NCBI RefSeq assembly: GCF_000718165.1
Contig: NZ_JOEY01000028.1
Coordinates: forward strand, 1 to 64,000
Length of the DNA: 64,000 nucleotides
Direction: 5' to 3'
From: Streptomyces fulvoviolaceus
GTDB lineage: Bacteria > Actinomycetota > Actinomycetes > Streptomycetales > Streptomycetaceae
In this document: positions 51,794 through 59,685 of the stretch, piece after piece
Numbering within the stretch: position 1 is the stretch's first letter
Layout of the letters: each line of letters begins with the position of its first letter
Program-made: the position numbers and the translations under genes
The notes under the pieces: model-generated
Told to the model about the DNA's origin: nothing
Seen by the model: the letters and a program-made list of their open reading frames with translations, nothing else
Databases searched by the model: none

Positions 51794-52318
51794 TCAGGCC
51801 GGGTTGAGGAAGGACGGCTCCTCCGGCTCGGGCACCTCGTAGTCCCGCTCCCAGCCCTCGCACTCGAGCTTCAGCGACTGGATGGCCACCGCGTTGGCGT
51901 TGGCGTCCAGTTCGCCGAGCACCTGGTACTCGCTGGGCCAGGTCCGGTAGAGCTTGTGCGAGACAGCGACCTGCCCGGCCTCGTTGAGGACCTGGATGAC
52001 GATGTCCTTGCGGAAGTCGGCCAGAGACACCTCGGAGCCGAGCCCCGCGCCGACCTGCCAGACCTTGTTGGCCCAGCGGTCGAACTCGGGGTCGTGGGTC
52101 ACCCCGCGTTCGAGGGTGATGCCCTCGAACTCCGAGCGGCCCGGCGACTTGCGCGGGGAGGAGGGGTCGCCGCCGTGCCGGTGCTTGACGACCTCGGTGG
52201 TCCGCTTGAGCGGACTGATCTTGCTGATGCCGGCGACCGTACGACCGTCCCACAGGACCAGGAACTTGAAGTTCTTGTAGGGGTCGAATCGATGCGCGTT
52301 GACCGTGAACTCAGCCAT
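51794..52318 (-). CDS. CIS inner tube protein (gp19/Hcp-like)
   Basis: 174 residues. DPYKNFKFLVLWDGRTVAGI (the NFxF start of T4 gp19-like tube proteins), LKRTTEVVKHRHGGD, FEGITLERGVTHDPEFDRWA and KDIVIQVLNEAGQVAVSHKL are the hallmarks of phage tail tube/TIGR02241 proteins, which stack as hexameric rings inside the sheath. It is the only full tube gene seen; Afp-type systems often have two. It lies 207 bp behind the sheath gene, with a repeat-filled spacer between. Confidence 0.95.
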   Translation of the reverse strand: MAEFTVNAHRFDPYKNFKFLVLWDGRTVAGISKISPLKRTTEVVKHRHGGDPSSPRKSPGRSEFEGITLERGVTHDPEFDRWANKVWQVGAGLGSEVSLADFRKDIVIQVLNEAGQVAVSHKLYRTWPSEYQVLGELDANANAVAIQSLKLECEGWERDYEVPEPEEPSFLNPA

Positions 52319-52408
52319 CGGATTCCTTCAGCTCTCCGTGTTTCCGTGGGCGCTAAGCGCTCCGCTGGTTATGCGGTTCGTTCTCCGCGGGCCGGTGGGG
52401 GCTGGTCG

Positions 52409-52500
52409 CTCCCCCACTCTCGGCTTCGCTCGAGCGGGGGGACCCCCATCGCGGCGGAGCCGCATCTCGATACAGCCCCGCGCCCCTTACGGGGCGCGAT
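52409..52500. repeat. Palindromic repeats in the sheath-tube spacer (copy 2 of the 42-base element plus a second element)
   Basis: 52409-52450 is the exact inverse of 27592-27633. 52451-52500 carries a GGGGCGCGGGGCTGTATCGA-type element (reverse strand) related to 32199-32260, including the hairpin GCGCCCC / GGGGCGC. Together they occupy nearly half of the spacer and could attenuate transcription or stabilise the 3' end of the sheath message, giving more sheath than tube mRNA. That role is inference. Confidence 0.88.
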
Positions 52501-52525
52501 CCGCAGCCGACTTCACCAGGCCCGG

Positions 52526-54409
52526 TCAGAGAGCGAACTGGCCCGACGTCTGCTGGATCTTGACGACGACGAACTCGGCCGGGCGGACCGGCGCGATGCC
52601 GACCAGGACATTGACGATGCCGTTGGCCACGTCCTCGTCCGTCGTGGTCTCGCTGTCGCACTTGACGAAGTACGCCTCACGCGGGGTGCTGCCCTTGAAG
52701 GCGCCCTGGCGGAAGAGCGTGTGCAGGTACGAGGAGGCGCCGAGGCGGATCTGCTGCCACAGGCTCTCGTCGTTGGGCTCGAACACGACCCACTGCAGGC
52801 CGCGTTGGAGGCTCTCCTCCACATGCAGCGCGAGCCGCCGCACGGGCACGTACTTCCACTCGCTGTCGAGCGCGTCGGAGCCCTCGAGGGTGCGCGCGCC
52901 CCAGACGAGGGGCCCGGACACCGGGAAGGTCCGCAGGCAGTTGACGCCGAGTGGGTTGAGCAGCCCGGTCTCGCGGTCGGTGAGGTCGACGGTGAGCGAG
53001 TGCACGCCCACGAGCTGCGCCTCGGTGCCGGCCGGCGCCTTCCACACCCCGCGCTCGGAGTCGGTGCGGGCGATGACCCCCGCGACCGCGCCGGACGGCG
53101 GGAAGGAGCGCAGCCGCCCGGTGAGCGGGTCGGTGAGCTGCAGGTGCGGGAAGTACAGGCCGGCGTGGTTGCCGCGGACGGCGTCGAAGGCGGCGATCCC
53201 GGCGCGTGCGGTGTCGACGCTCACCCAGGTGCCGGGCGCGTCGACCAGCAGGAAGATGCGCCGTTCCTGGCACAGCCGCTGGGCCGCCGAGACGACGGTG
53301 AGGGCGTCCTCGGTCTTCTCGTACGACGCCAGCTCGGGCAGCGCGAGCAGGTTGACGTCGGGCACCCCGCGCAGGGCCTGGATGCCGGTCTTGTCGGCCT
53401 CGGAGCCGATGAGGTCGCGCGGTCCGGGCGCCTCGCCGTCCTCGCCGCCCTCCAGCGGGAAGACGGGCGGGTTGACCGAGGCCTCCAGGCCCAGGTCGTT
53501 GGCGCACTCGCCGACGAAGCGGACGACGTCCTCGGGGTCGGTGGAGCCCGCGACGACCTGCAACCGCCGCCCGAAGGAGGTGACTTCGGCGCCCGCGAAG
53601 GCGTGCTTGCCGGGCGCGTCGGGCAGCGCCCGCAGCTTGCGCTCCAGGAGCAGCGCCAACTCGGCCACGGAGGCCGGGGCTTCGCCGTCGCAGTCGGGGT
53701 CGTAGAGGGTGAACTCGCGCTCGACGTCACCGATCTTCACCGTCAGGTCGACGGCGAGGTCGGGCAGTTCGTGCCCGAAGGGCTTGGAGACGGTGCCCGA
53801 CGGGTCGGGGCGCCCCTCGCCGACGGCCTCGACGCGGATGAGCCGCGACCCGGCGTTGATCACGGTCGGCGCGTACCGGCCTCCCCCAGAGGGGGTACCC
53901 CCAGCCGTGTCCATCGACAGCCCGGTGAAGCTCTCGCGGGCGTCGCCCTTGGCGTCGTACACCCGCAGGTTGAAGGTCTCGTCGGGGCTCGGGGTGTCGT
54001 AGTCGACGGCGACGCGCAGGCCGTTGCCCCACACGCCGGGTTCCTTGGCGTGCACTTCGAGGACGCGGCTCTCGCTGTGGCCCTCGGTGGACTCCAGGAC
54101 GACGCAGGCGGCCTTGCCGCTGCCGGCCTTGGCGACCCGGACGATCACGGCGACGGAGCCGCCGTTGCCGAAGAACTGGTGGACCGCGTAGGCGACGGCG
54201 CTCTGCGAGCTCAGCCCGCCGAAGCGGCGCTCGAAGTCGGCGAAGCCGGTGACGCGCACCGGTTCGTTGAGCGGACCGCGCCGGGTGTGTCCCACGAAGG
54301 CGGTCACCGATGTGGTCACGGCGGAGATGGTGCGGGTGCTGCTGGGAAGCTCTTCGACATAGACGCCGGGATACGTCGGCCTGGCGGCGCTCACTGCATT
54401 CGTCGGCAT
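52526..54409 (-). CDS. CIS contractile sheath protein
   Basis: 627 residues from ATG 54409 behind GGAGGGGG. The N-terminus PTYPGVYVEELPSSTRTISA and TSVTAFVGHTRRGPLNEPVR, then the C-terminal block PVRRLALHVEESLQRGLQWV, VFEPNDESLWQQIRLGASSY and PAEFVVVKIQQTSGQ, are the contractile-sheath signature; the two ends form the inter-subunit handshake. Near residues 170-178 a short palindromic insertion (DTAGGTPSGGG) interrupts the variable middle domain. It is the first gene of the operon, divergent from the YchJ gene, so the cluster promoter should lie in 54410-54690. Confidence 0.96.
   Translation of the reverse strand: MPTNAVSAARPTYPGVYVEELPSSTRTISAVTTSVTAFVGHTRRGPLNEPVRVTGFADFERRFGGLSSQSAVAYAVHQFFGNGGSVAVIVRVAKAGSGKAACVVLESTEGHSESRVLEVHAKEPGVWGNGLRVAVDYDTPSPDETFNLRVYDAKGDARESFTGLSMDTAGGTPSGGGRYAPTVINAGSRLIRVEAVGEGRPDPSGTVSKPFGHELPDLAVDLTVKIGDVEREFTLYDPDCDGEAPASVAELALLLERKLRALPDAPGKHAFAGAEVTSFGRRLQVVAGSTDPEDVVRFVGECANDLGLEASVNPPVFPLEGGEDGEAPGPRDLIGSEADKTGIQALRGVPDVNLLALPELASYEKTEDALTVVSAAQRLCQERRIFLLVDAPGTWVSVDTARAGIAAFDAVRGNHAGLYFPHLQLTDPLTGRLRSFPPSGAVAGVIARTDSERGVWKAPAGTEAQLVGVHSLTVDLTDRETGLLNPLGVNCLRTFPVSGPLVWGARTLEGSDALDSEWKYVPVRRLALHVEESLQRGLQWVVFEPNDESLWQQIRLGASSYLHTLFRQGAFKGSTPREAYFVKCDSETTTDEDVANGIVNVLVGIAPVRPAEFVVVKIQQTSGQFAL
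53880..53904. repeat. Short GGGGGTACCCCC palindrome inside the sheath gene
   Basis: The core CCCCCAGAGGGGGTACCCCC makes nested palindromes. It encodes the extra Gly-Gly-Thr-Pro-Ser-Gly-Gly-Gly in the sheath's variable domain and belongs to the same broad type as the elements at 27374, 27592 and 52409. Confidence 0.7.
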
Positions 54410-54687
54410 TCCCCCTCCAATCCCTTTTCGGGCACCGGTTGACAGGCACCAAGAGACGGCAGAGGAGATTGTCCGTTCGCGGCGCACGCGGAGGTCCCAC
54501 CGCACGCGCAGAGGTCGCGTCGGCCCGCGGCACCGCATCAGTTTCCCCCGTCAGCACCCCGGAGCGGACGGCCGCCCGGGGTCAAGCAAGCACGCTTGTG
54601 ACTCCTGATGCTCAAGTGCTCAATCCACCGTGGTGGGTCGGGAGTTGGACAACAAGACGTGTTCACGCCAGCCCTGAGGGAGGTTCG
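54410..54687. promoter_or_regulatory. Divergent promoter region upstream of the CIS cluster
   Basis: Non-coding on both strands as far as I can see. It contains a perfect CAAGC-AC-GCTTG inverted repeat (about 54584-54595) and AT-richer sequence around 54590-54620. The CIS promoter should be here, directed leftward; a clear -35/-10 pair is not recognised. Confidence 0.5.
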
Positions 54688-54771
54688 ATGAAGGGCACCG
54701 CGCATGACTCGCACACGATGTGCGCATGTCACAACAGGCACTTCACAGGTTTCACACAGACGATGATCTAG
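54688..54771 (+). CDS. Small 27-residue Cys/His ORF upstream of the YchJ gene
   Basis: ATG 54688 follows GAGGGAGG at an ideal distance of 5 bases and the frame ends at TAG 54769-54771, only 12 bases before the YchJ ATG. The product is MKGTAHDSHTMCACHNRHF followed by TGFTQTMI. The CACHNRH segment would suit metal binding, or the ORF could be a leader peptide coupling translation to YchJ. Short length makes it uncertain; the ribosome site and spacing are the support. Confidence 0.45.
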   Translation: MKGTAHDSHTMCACHNRHFTGFTQTMI

Positions 54772-54783
54772 CAGAATGGGGGC

Positions 54784-55206
54784 ATGCCCCGACGCACCTC
54801 GCATCTCCGGCCCCAGAAGCCCTCCGCCCCTGGTCACAAGCCCTCATGTCCTTGCGATCTTGCGGAGACGTACGAAGAGTGCTGTGGCCGATTCCACGGG
54901 GGTGCGGCCGCGGCACCGACCGCCGAATCGCTGATGCGTTCGCGCTACAGCGCTTTCGTGAAGCGTGACGAGGGGTACCTGCTGCGCACCTGGCACCCTC
55001 GAACGCGCCCCGGACAGGTCGAGTTCGACCCCGGGATGCGCTGGACGGGCCTGGAGATCCTCGCCACGAGCGACGGCTCGGCCTTCCACACCACCGGCAC
55101 CGTGACCTTCCGCGCCTCCTTCAAGGGCGGTTCACTGCACGAGCGCAGCCGTTTCGAGCGGGTCGACGGCGCATGGGTGTACGTGGACGGGGAGTTCCTC
55201 GACTGA
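54784..55206 (+). CDS. YchJ-family protein
   Basis: 140 residues. The SEC-C-like metal motif at the N-terminus (CPCDLAETYEECCGRFHGG), the helical ESLMRSRYSAFVKRDEGYLL segment and the NTF2-like C-terminal domain (LLRTWHPRTRPGQVEFDPGM...FKGGSLHERSRFERVDGAWV) are typical of the YchJ/UPF0225 family. Function is not established; zinc binding is likely. It is divergent from the CIS cluster and convergent with gntR. Confidence 0.93.
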   Translation: MPRRTSHLRPQKPSAPGHKPSCPCDLAETYEECCGRFHGGAAAAPTAESLMRSRYSAFVKRDEGYLLRTWHPRTRPGQVEFDPGMRWTGLEILATSDGSAFHTTGTVTFRASFKGGSLHERSRFERVDGAWVYVDGEFLD

Positions 55207-55221
55207 GGGACTGCTGAGGAA

Positions 55222-55923
55222 CTAAGGCGCGAGGATGTCGAGTTCCTGCAGGGCGCCGACCGTGATCTCCCGGGTCAGCGACTCCGCGCGGACCGCGTCA
55301 CCGGCCCGGACCGCCTCGGCGACCTGGACGTGCAGGGTGACGGCGGCCGGGTCGGGGTCCTCGAACATGACCTCGTGATGGGTGCGGCCCGCGAGGACCT
55401 CGGCGACGACGTCGCCGAGGCGGGCGAACATCTCGTTGCCGGAAGCGTTGAGGATCACCCGATGGAAGGCCATGTCGTGGATGAGATAGCCCTCCAGCCG
55501 GTGGCCGCGTGAGTTGGCGACCATCCCGAGGGCGCACTCGGTGAGTTCGGCGCACTGCTCGGCGGTGGCGTGCTTCGCGGCGAGGCCCGCCGCGATCGGC
55601 TCGACCGCGGAGCGCAGCACGGTCAGCGAGCGCAGTTGCTGCGGGCGGTCGGCGCCGGCCAGTCGCCAGCGGATGACCTGGGGGTCGTAGACGTTCCACT
55701 CGGACTTGGGCCGCACCGTCACGCCCACGCGGCGGCGGGACTCGACCAGGTGCATGGACTCCAGGACCCGGACCGCCTCGCGCATCACGGAGCGGGAGAC
55801 ATCGAAGCTCTGCGCCAGCTCATCGGTGCGCAGGACGCTGCCCGGCGGGTACTCGCCCGCGGTGATCGCGGGGCCGAGGGACTCCAGTACATGGCCGTGC
55901 AGCCCCCGGCCCGAAGTGCTCAT
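55222..55923 (-). CDS. gntR: FadR-subfamily GntR regulator of the gluconate genes
   Basis: 233 residues. N-terminal winged helix (GEYPPGSVLRTDELAQSFDV, SRSVMREAVRVLESMHLVES) and C-terminal FCD ligand domain (IHDMAFHRVILNASGNEMFA with the His ligands). Divergent from gntK and gntP across 137 bp, the classic layout for a gluconate repressor that releases DNA when gluconate or a phosphorylated derivative binds. The palindrome at 55958-55968 is 35 bases upstream of its own start, consistent with self-regulation. Orthologous to SCO1678 by remembered synteny. Confidence 0.9.
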   Translation of the reverse strand: MSTSGRGLHGHVLESLGPAITAGEYPPGSVLRTDELAQSFDVSRSVMREAVRVLESMHLVESRRRVGVTVRPKSEWNVYDPQVIRWRLAGADRPQQLRSLTVLRSAVEPIAAGLAAKHATAEQCAELTECALGMVANSRGHRLEGYLIHDMAFHRVILNASGNEMFARLGDVVAEVLAGRTHHEVMFEDPDPAAVTLHVQVAEAVRAGDAVRAESLTREITVGALQELDILAP

Positions 55924-55957
55924 GCACTCAGCGTACGGGGCACGTCACAGGAACAAA

Positions 55958-55968
55958 AAGTCAGACTT
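55958..55968. promoter_or_regulatory. Probable GntR operator
   Basis: AAGTC-A-GACTT is a perfect 5-1-5 inverted repeat in the AT-rich gntR-gntK interval. Just to its right TTGTCA (55971-55976) could be a -35 box for gntK. FadR-type regulators typically bind palindromes of this form. Confidence 0.65.
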
Positions 55969-56060
55969 ATTTGTCACAGACTCTTGAATTCGTCGTACCT
56001 AATCGGTTTCAGTGGCGTCGACATCACGTGTCGAAGAAGACAGCAGTCAGTGAGGTAGCG

Positions 56061-56567
56061 ATGAACACCCCCCATGTCGTCGTGGTCATGGGCGTCGCGG
56101 GCACCGGCAAGACCACCATCGGTCCCCTGCTCGCGGCCCGGCTCGGCGTTCCGTACGCCGAGGGCGACGACTTCCACCCCCAGGCCAACATCGCCAAGAT
56201 GTCGGCCGGCAGCCCGCTCACGGACGAGGACCGGTGGCCCTGGCTGGACGCCATCGGCGCCTGGGCGGACGGGCGGACGGGGCTCGGCGGGGTGGTCAGC
56301 AGCTCGGCGCTGAAGCGGTCGTACCGCGACCGGCTGCGGGTCGCCGCGCCCGGCGTGGTCTTCGTGCACCTCACGGGCGACCGCAAGCTCATCGAGGACC
56401 GGATGTCGCACCGCCAGGGGCACTTCATGCCGACCGCGCTGCTCGACTCCCAGTTCGCCACGCTCCAGCCGCTGGAGCAGGACGAAGCGGGTGTCGCGGT
56501 GGACGTCACCGGCAGCCCCGAGCAGATCACCGAACGGGCCGTGAAGGCGCTCGCCGAACTCCCGTAA
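56061..56567 (+). CDS. gntK: Gluconokinase
   Basis: 168 residues from ATG 56061 behind a weak TGAGGTAG. P-loop GVAGTGKTT at 11-19, EGDDFHPQANIAKMSAGSPL and TDEDRWPWLDAIGAW are the gluconokinase signatures, with the RQGHFMPTALLDSQFATLQP lid segment. It phosphorylates gluconate to 6-phosphogluconate for the pentose phosphate pathway. Forms an operon with gntP 48 bases downstream. Confidence 0.96.
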   Translation: MNTPHVVVVMGVAGTGKTTIGPLLAARLGVPYAEGDDFHPQANIAKMSAGSPLTDEDRWPWLDAIGAWADGRTGLGGVVSSSALKRSYRDRLRVAAPGVVFVHLTGDRKLIEDRMSHRQGHFMPTALLDSQFATLQPLEQDEAGVAVDVTGSPEQITERAVKALAELP

Positions 56568-56615
56568 CCCCCCGCACCCCCTCTCCCCCATCCCCGTACC
56601 TGCAAGGGAACCCCC

Positions 56616-58013
56616 GTGACCAGACTCAGTGTCGAGATGCTGGCAGCGGACACCGTCGAGCCGATCACCTCGGCGGGCCACGCTCAGCTGGGCATCGCAG
56701 TCCTGGCGGGCATCGCCGTCATCGTCCTGCTCATCACCAAGTTCAAGCTCCACGCCTTCCTGTCGCTGACCATCGGGTCACTGGCGCTGGGCGCGTTCGC
56801 CGGAGCGCCGCTCGACAAGGCCATCACCAGCTTCACGACCGGCCTCGGCACCACGGTCGCCGGCGTCGGCGTGCTGATCGCGCTGGGCGCGATCCTCGGC
56901 AAGATGCTCGCCGACTCCGGCGGCGCCGACCAGATCGTCGACACGATCCTCGCCAAGGCCGGCGGCCGCTCGATGCCGTGGGCGATGGTGCTGATCGCCT
57001 CGGTGATCGGTCTGCCGCTGTTCTTCGAGGTCGGCGTCGTGCTGCTGATCCCGGTCGTGCTGATGGTCGCCAAGCGCGGCAACTACTCGCTCATGCGCAT
57101 CGGCATCCCGGCGCTCGCGGGCCTGTCCGTGATGCACGGCCTGGTCCCGCCGCACCCCGGCCCGCTGGTCGCGATCGACGCGGTCAAGGCCAACCTCGGT
57201 GTGACGCTCGCGCTCGGTGTGCTCGTCGCCATCCCGACGGTGATCATCGCCGGTCCGCTGTTCTCCAAGGTCGCGGCCCGCTGGGTGGACGTCCCGGCAC
57301 CGGACCGCATGATTCCGCAGCGCGCCACCGAGGACCTGGAGAAGCGCCCCGGCTTCGGCGCGACCCTGGCCACGATCCTGCTGCCGGTCGTCCTGATGCT
57401 CTCCAAGGCGCTGGTCGACATCGTCGTGGACGACCCCGAGAACACCGTCCAGCGCGTCTTCGACGTCATCGGCTCTCCGCTGATCGCCCTGCTCGCCTCG
57501 GTGCTCCTGGGCATCTTCACGCTGCTGCGGCCCGCCGGGTTCGGCAAGGAGCGCCTGACCCCGCTGGTCGAGAAGGGCCTCGCGCCCATCGCCGGCATCC
57601 TCCTGATCGTCGGCGCGGGCGGCGGCTTCAAGCAGACCCTGATCGACACCGGCGTGGGCGCCATGATCCTGGACATCTCCGAGGACTGGTCGATCCCGGC
57701 ACTGCTGCTGGCCTGGCTGATCGCGGTGGCCATCCGCCTCGCCACGGGTTCGGCGACGGTGGCGACGGTCTCGGCAGCCGGTCTGGTCGCCCCGCTGGCC
57801 GCCGACATGTCGACGACCCACGCGGCCCTGCTGGTCCTCGCCATCGGCGCCGGCTCGCTCTTCTTCAGCCATGTCAACGACGCCGGGTTCTGGCTGGTGA
57901 AGGAGTACTTCGGCCTGGACGTCGGCCAGACCATCAAGACCTGGTCCGTCATGGAGACGATCATCTCGGTGGTCGCGGGCGGTCTGGTGCTGCTGCTCTC
58001 GCTGATCATTTAG
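56616..58013 (+). CDS. gntP: Gluconate permease (GntP family)
   Basis: 465 residues, GTG start with AAGGGA upstream. About 12-13 transmembrane helices; GntP hallmarks include GTTVAGVGVLIALGAILGKM, GLVPPHPGPLVAI and the late FFSHVNDAGFWLVKEYFGLD. It imports gluconate with protons. Together with gntK and the divergent gntR it makes the gluconate uptake unit. Confidence 0.95.
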   Translation: MTRLSVEMLAADTVEPITSAGHAQLGIAVLAGIAVIVLLITKFKLHAFLSLTIGSLALGAFAGAPLDKAITSFTTGLGTTVAGVGVLIALGAILGKMLADSGGADQIVDTILAKAGGRSMPWAMVLIASVIGLPLFFEVGVVLLIPVVLMVAKRGNYSLMRIGIPALAGLSVMHGLVPPHPGPLVAIDAVKANLGVTLALGVLVAIPTVIIAGPLFSKVAARWVDVPAPDRMIPQRATEDLEKRPGFGATLATILLPVVLMLSKALVDIVVDDPENTVQRVFDVIGSPLIALLASVLLGIFTLLRPAGFGKERLTPLVEKGLAPIAGILLIVGAGGGFKQTLIDTGVGAMILDISEDWSIPALLLAWLIAVAIRLATGSATVATVSAAGLVAPLAADMSTTHAALLVLAIGAGSLFFSHVNDAGFWLVKEYFGLDVGQTIKTWSVMETIISVVAGGLVLLLSLII

Positions 58014-58110
58014 CGCTACGGCGCTGAGGGCCTGTGTCACGTCCACGGCCGGATCAGCACGCGTCGCCCGATGCGTGCGATCGCAAGGCGCCGGAGCCGC
58101 CCTCGATGGG

Positions 58111-58139
58111 CCCCCGCTCGAGCGAAGTCGAGCGGGGGG
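58111..58139. repeat. Palindrome of the CGCTCGAGCGAAG repeat type
   Basis: CCCCCGCTCGA / TCGAGCGGGGG with a GCGAAG loop, in the gap after gntP. It shares the GCTCGAGCGAAG core with 27592 and 52409 but not their full length. The 58014-58255 gap holds no other feature I can support. Confidence 0.75.
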
Positions 58140-58240
58140 AGGAGCCACGTGGGCGTTTCGGCAACGCCGTGACGGTGCGTGCCAGACGGTGCGTGCCAGG
58201 CGGCGCGCGCCCGGCCGGGGACGTGACACAGACCCTCGGG

Positions 58241-58277
58241 ACACCCCCTGTAGGCCTACGGCCGCCACAGGGGGTGT
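58241..58277. terminator. Stem-loop at the end of the cytochrome b gene
   Basis: ACACCCCCTGT / ACAGGGGGTGT, an 11-bp perfect stem whose loop spans the minus-strand stop at 58256-58258. It may terminate both the gluconate operon and the oxidoreductase pair. Confidence 0.55.
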
Positions 58278-58879
58278 TCGCGTTCCGCCCACTCCTTGCT
58301 CACCGAGCCGGTGCGCAGGCCCCGGCGGGCCTCCGGGTCGCCGAGGGCCATGCCGATGTGGCCGGCGAGGACGATGCCGATGGTCAGGGCGAGCCAGTCG
58401 TGGACGAAGGTCGCGCTGGTGCGCCACTGGATCGGGGTGAGGTGGGTGAACCACATCAGCAGGCCCGTGCCGAGCATGACCAGGCTCGCGCCGGCGATCC
58501 AGGCGGCGTAGACCTTCTGCCCGGCGTTGAACTTGCCGGCGGGCCGGGACGCGCGGCGTTTGTCGCGGCGCAGGGCGGCGCGCAGCCAGACGCGGTCGTG
58601 CGGGCCGAAGCGGTTCAGGAAGCCGAGGTCGGCGCGGAAGGCGCGGGAGGCGAGGCCCACCAGGACAGGCACCGGCAAGGCGAGCCCGGACCACTCGTGG
58701 ACGCGGACGACCAGCTCGCGGCGGCCGACGAGTTCGGCGAGCTGCGGGACGTAGAGGCAGGCGGCGGTCACCACGCACACGCCCATCAGCGCGGCCGTCG
58801 TGCGGTGGACCCACCGTTGGACGGGGCCGAAACGCCGGATTCTCGTGGCGGCCGTCGGTGCGTCAACTCGTAGGTTCAT
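58256..58879 (-). CDS. Membrane cytochrome b partner of the molybdopterin oxidoreductase
   Basis: 207 residues from ATG 58879. Four or five hydrophobic helices with conserved His in VQRWVHRTTAALMGVC, RVHEWSGLALPVPVLV, FVHDWLALTIGIVLAGHIGM, the pattern of di-haem cytochrome b561/FdnI-type subunits. It should pass electrons between the quinone pool and the exported molybdoenzyme. The start overlaps the molybdoenzyme gene by 17 bases. Confidence 0.88.
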   Translation of the reverse strand: MNLRVDAPTAATRIRRFGPVQRWVHRTTAALMGVCVVTAACLYVPQLAELVGRRELVVRVHEWSGLALPVPVLVGLASRAFRADLGFLNRFGPHDRVWLRAALRRDKRRASRPAGKFNAGQKVYAAWIAGASLVMLGTGLLMWFTHLTPIQWRTSATFVHDWLALTIGIVLAGHIGMALGDPEARRGLRTGSVSKEWAEREHPLWRP

Positions 58880-59591
58880 CGTCCCGCCCGTTCGAGTTGC
58901 CCACCCAGGCGTCGACGTCGTAGCCGCGCTCCTCCCAGTAGCCGGGCTCCACGTCCTCGGTGACGGTGATGCCGGAGAGCCACTTGGCGGACTTGTAGAA
59001 GTACATGGGCGCCACGTAGAGGCGGACCGGGCCGCCGTGGGAGTGGCCGAGGTCCTTGTCCTGCATGCGCAGGGCGACCAGGACGTCCGCGCGGCGGGCC
59101 TGGTCGAGGGTGAGGCTCTCGGTGTACGCGCCGTCGAAGCAGGTGAAGCGCACGGCGCCCGCCTTCGCCTGCACCCCTGCGGCATCGAGCAGCCGGGACA
59201 GCCGTACGCCTTCGAACGGCGTGTCCGGGACCCGCCAGCCCGTCACGCACTGCACGTCCTTGACCATCCGGGTCTGGGGCAGGGCGCGCAGGTCGGCCAG
59301 GGTGTAGGTCTTCGGGCGGTCGACGAGACCGTCCACCTTGAGCTGGTAGTTCTCGGCGTTCTTGTGGGGCACGGAGGACGTGACCGAGTAGTAGCGGAAG
59401 CCGCCGCCGTTCGGGAGCAGACCCGTCAGTCCGGTGGGGTCCTTGTCGGCGGCACCCCCGAGGAAGGCCTCCAGGCCGCGTTGCAGGGTGGGCGCGGCGA
59501 CCACGCCGAGCGCGCCCAGGCCGAGGGTGCCGAGGAGGACACGGCGGCCGATGGGCGTGCCGCGCTGCTCCTCGGGTTGTTCGGAGTTCAC
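58863..59591 (-). CDS. Tat-exported molybdopterin-dependent oxidoreductase (sulfite-oxidase fold)
   Basis: 242 residues from GTG 59591; a longer start at 59669 would bury the signal. A twin-arginine signal (GRRVLLGTLGLGALGVVAAP) indicates export of the folded, cofactor-loaded protein. The cofactor Cys115 is in VKDVQCVTGWRVPDTPFEGV, and the sulfite-oxidase fold continues with GPVRLYVAPMYFYKSAKWLS. The substrate is not known; MsrP/YedY relatives reduce methionine sulfoxide, plant relatives oxidise sulfite. Works with the cytochrome b encoded just after it. Confidence 0.92.
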   Translation of the reverse strand: MNSEQPEEQRGTPIGRRVLLGTLGLGALGVVAAPTLQRGLEAFLGGAADKDPTGLTGLLPNGGGFRYYSVTSSVPHKNAENYQLKVDGLVDRPKTYTLADLRALPQTRMVKDVQCVTGWRVPDTPFEGVRLSRLLDAAGVQAKAGAVRFTCFDGAYTESLTLDQARRADVLVALRMQDKDLGHSHGGPVRLYVAPMYFYKSAKWLSGITVTEDVEPGYWEERGYDVDAWVGNSNGRDDEPTS

Positions 59592-59685
59592 GTATTCATT
59601 CGAACATCCGCGACCCCGGCGGGACCAGGGATCGCGGATGCTCGTCAGAGTTCCGTAACCACTTCTCACGCGGCTCTCAGATCCG

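Larger units (their letters stand above)
24934..54409 (-). other. Contractile injection system (eCIS/phage-tail-like) gene cluster
   Basis: Twenty co-directional genes encode a full contractile particle: sheath, tube, baseplate hub, spike, PAAR-like tip, gp25, two large wedge proteins, AAA+ ATPase, DUF4255 protein, DUF4157 core protein and LysM/tube-initiator proteins. There are no phage head, packaging, lysis-cassette or integrase genes. Streptomyces systems of this kind are known to be cytoplasmic and to promote cell death under stress. Most joints overlap by 1-10 bases, with larger gaps only before the tube gene, the spike/PAAR pair, the DUF4157/SUKH-4 region and DUF6519. Compared with the S. 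coelicolor map as I recall it (gluconate genes soon after chpH), the cluster appears to sit at a different locus here. Confidence 0.95.

Noticed and set aside
24934..54409. The possibility that the contractile cluster is a prophage
   Set aside because: No terminase, portal, capsid, integrase or lysis-holin genes; an Afp15-like AAA+ ATPase, DUF4255 and DUF4157 proteins are hallmarks of eCIS rather than phages.
50306..54442. A 1378-codon plus-strand frame opposite the sheath and tube genes
   Set aside because: Shadow of the sheath, tube and Cys4 genes; its product has no recognisable domains and no ribosome site.
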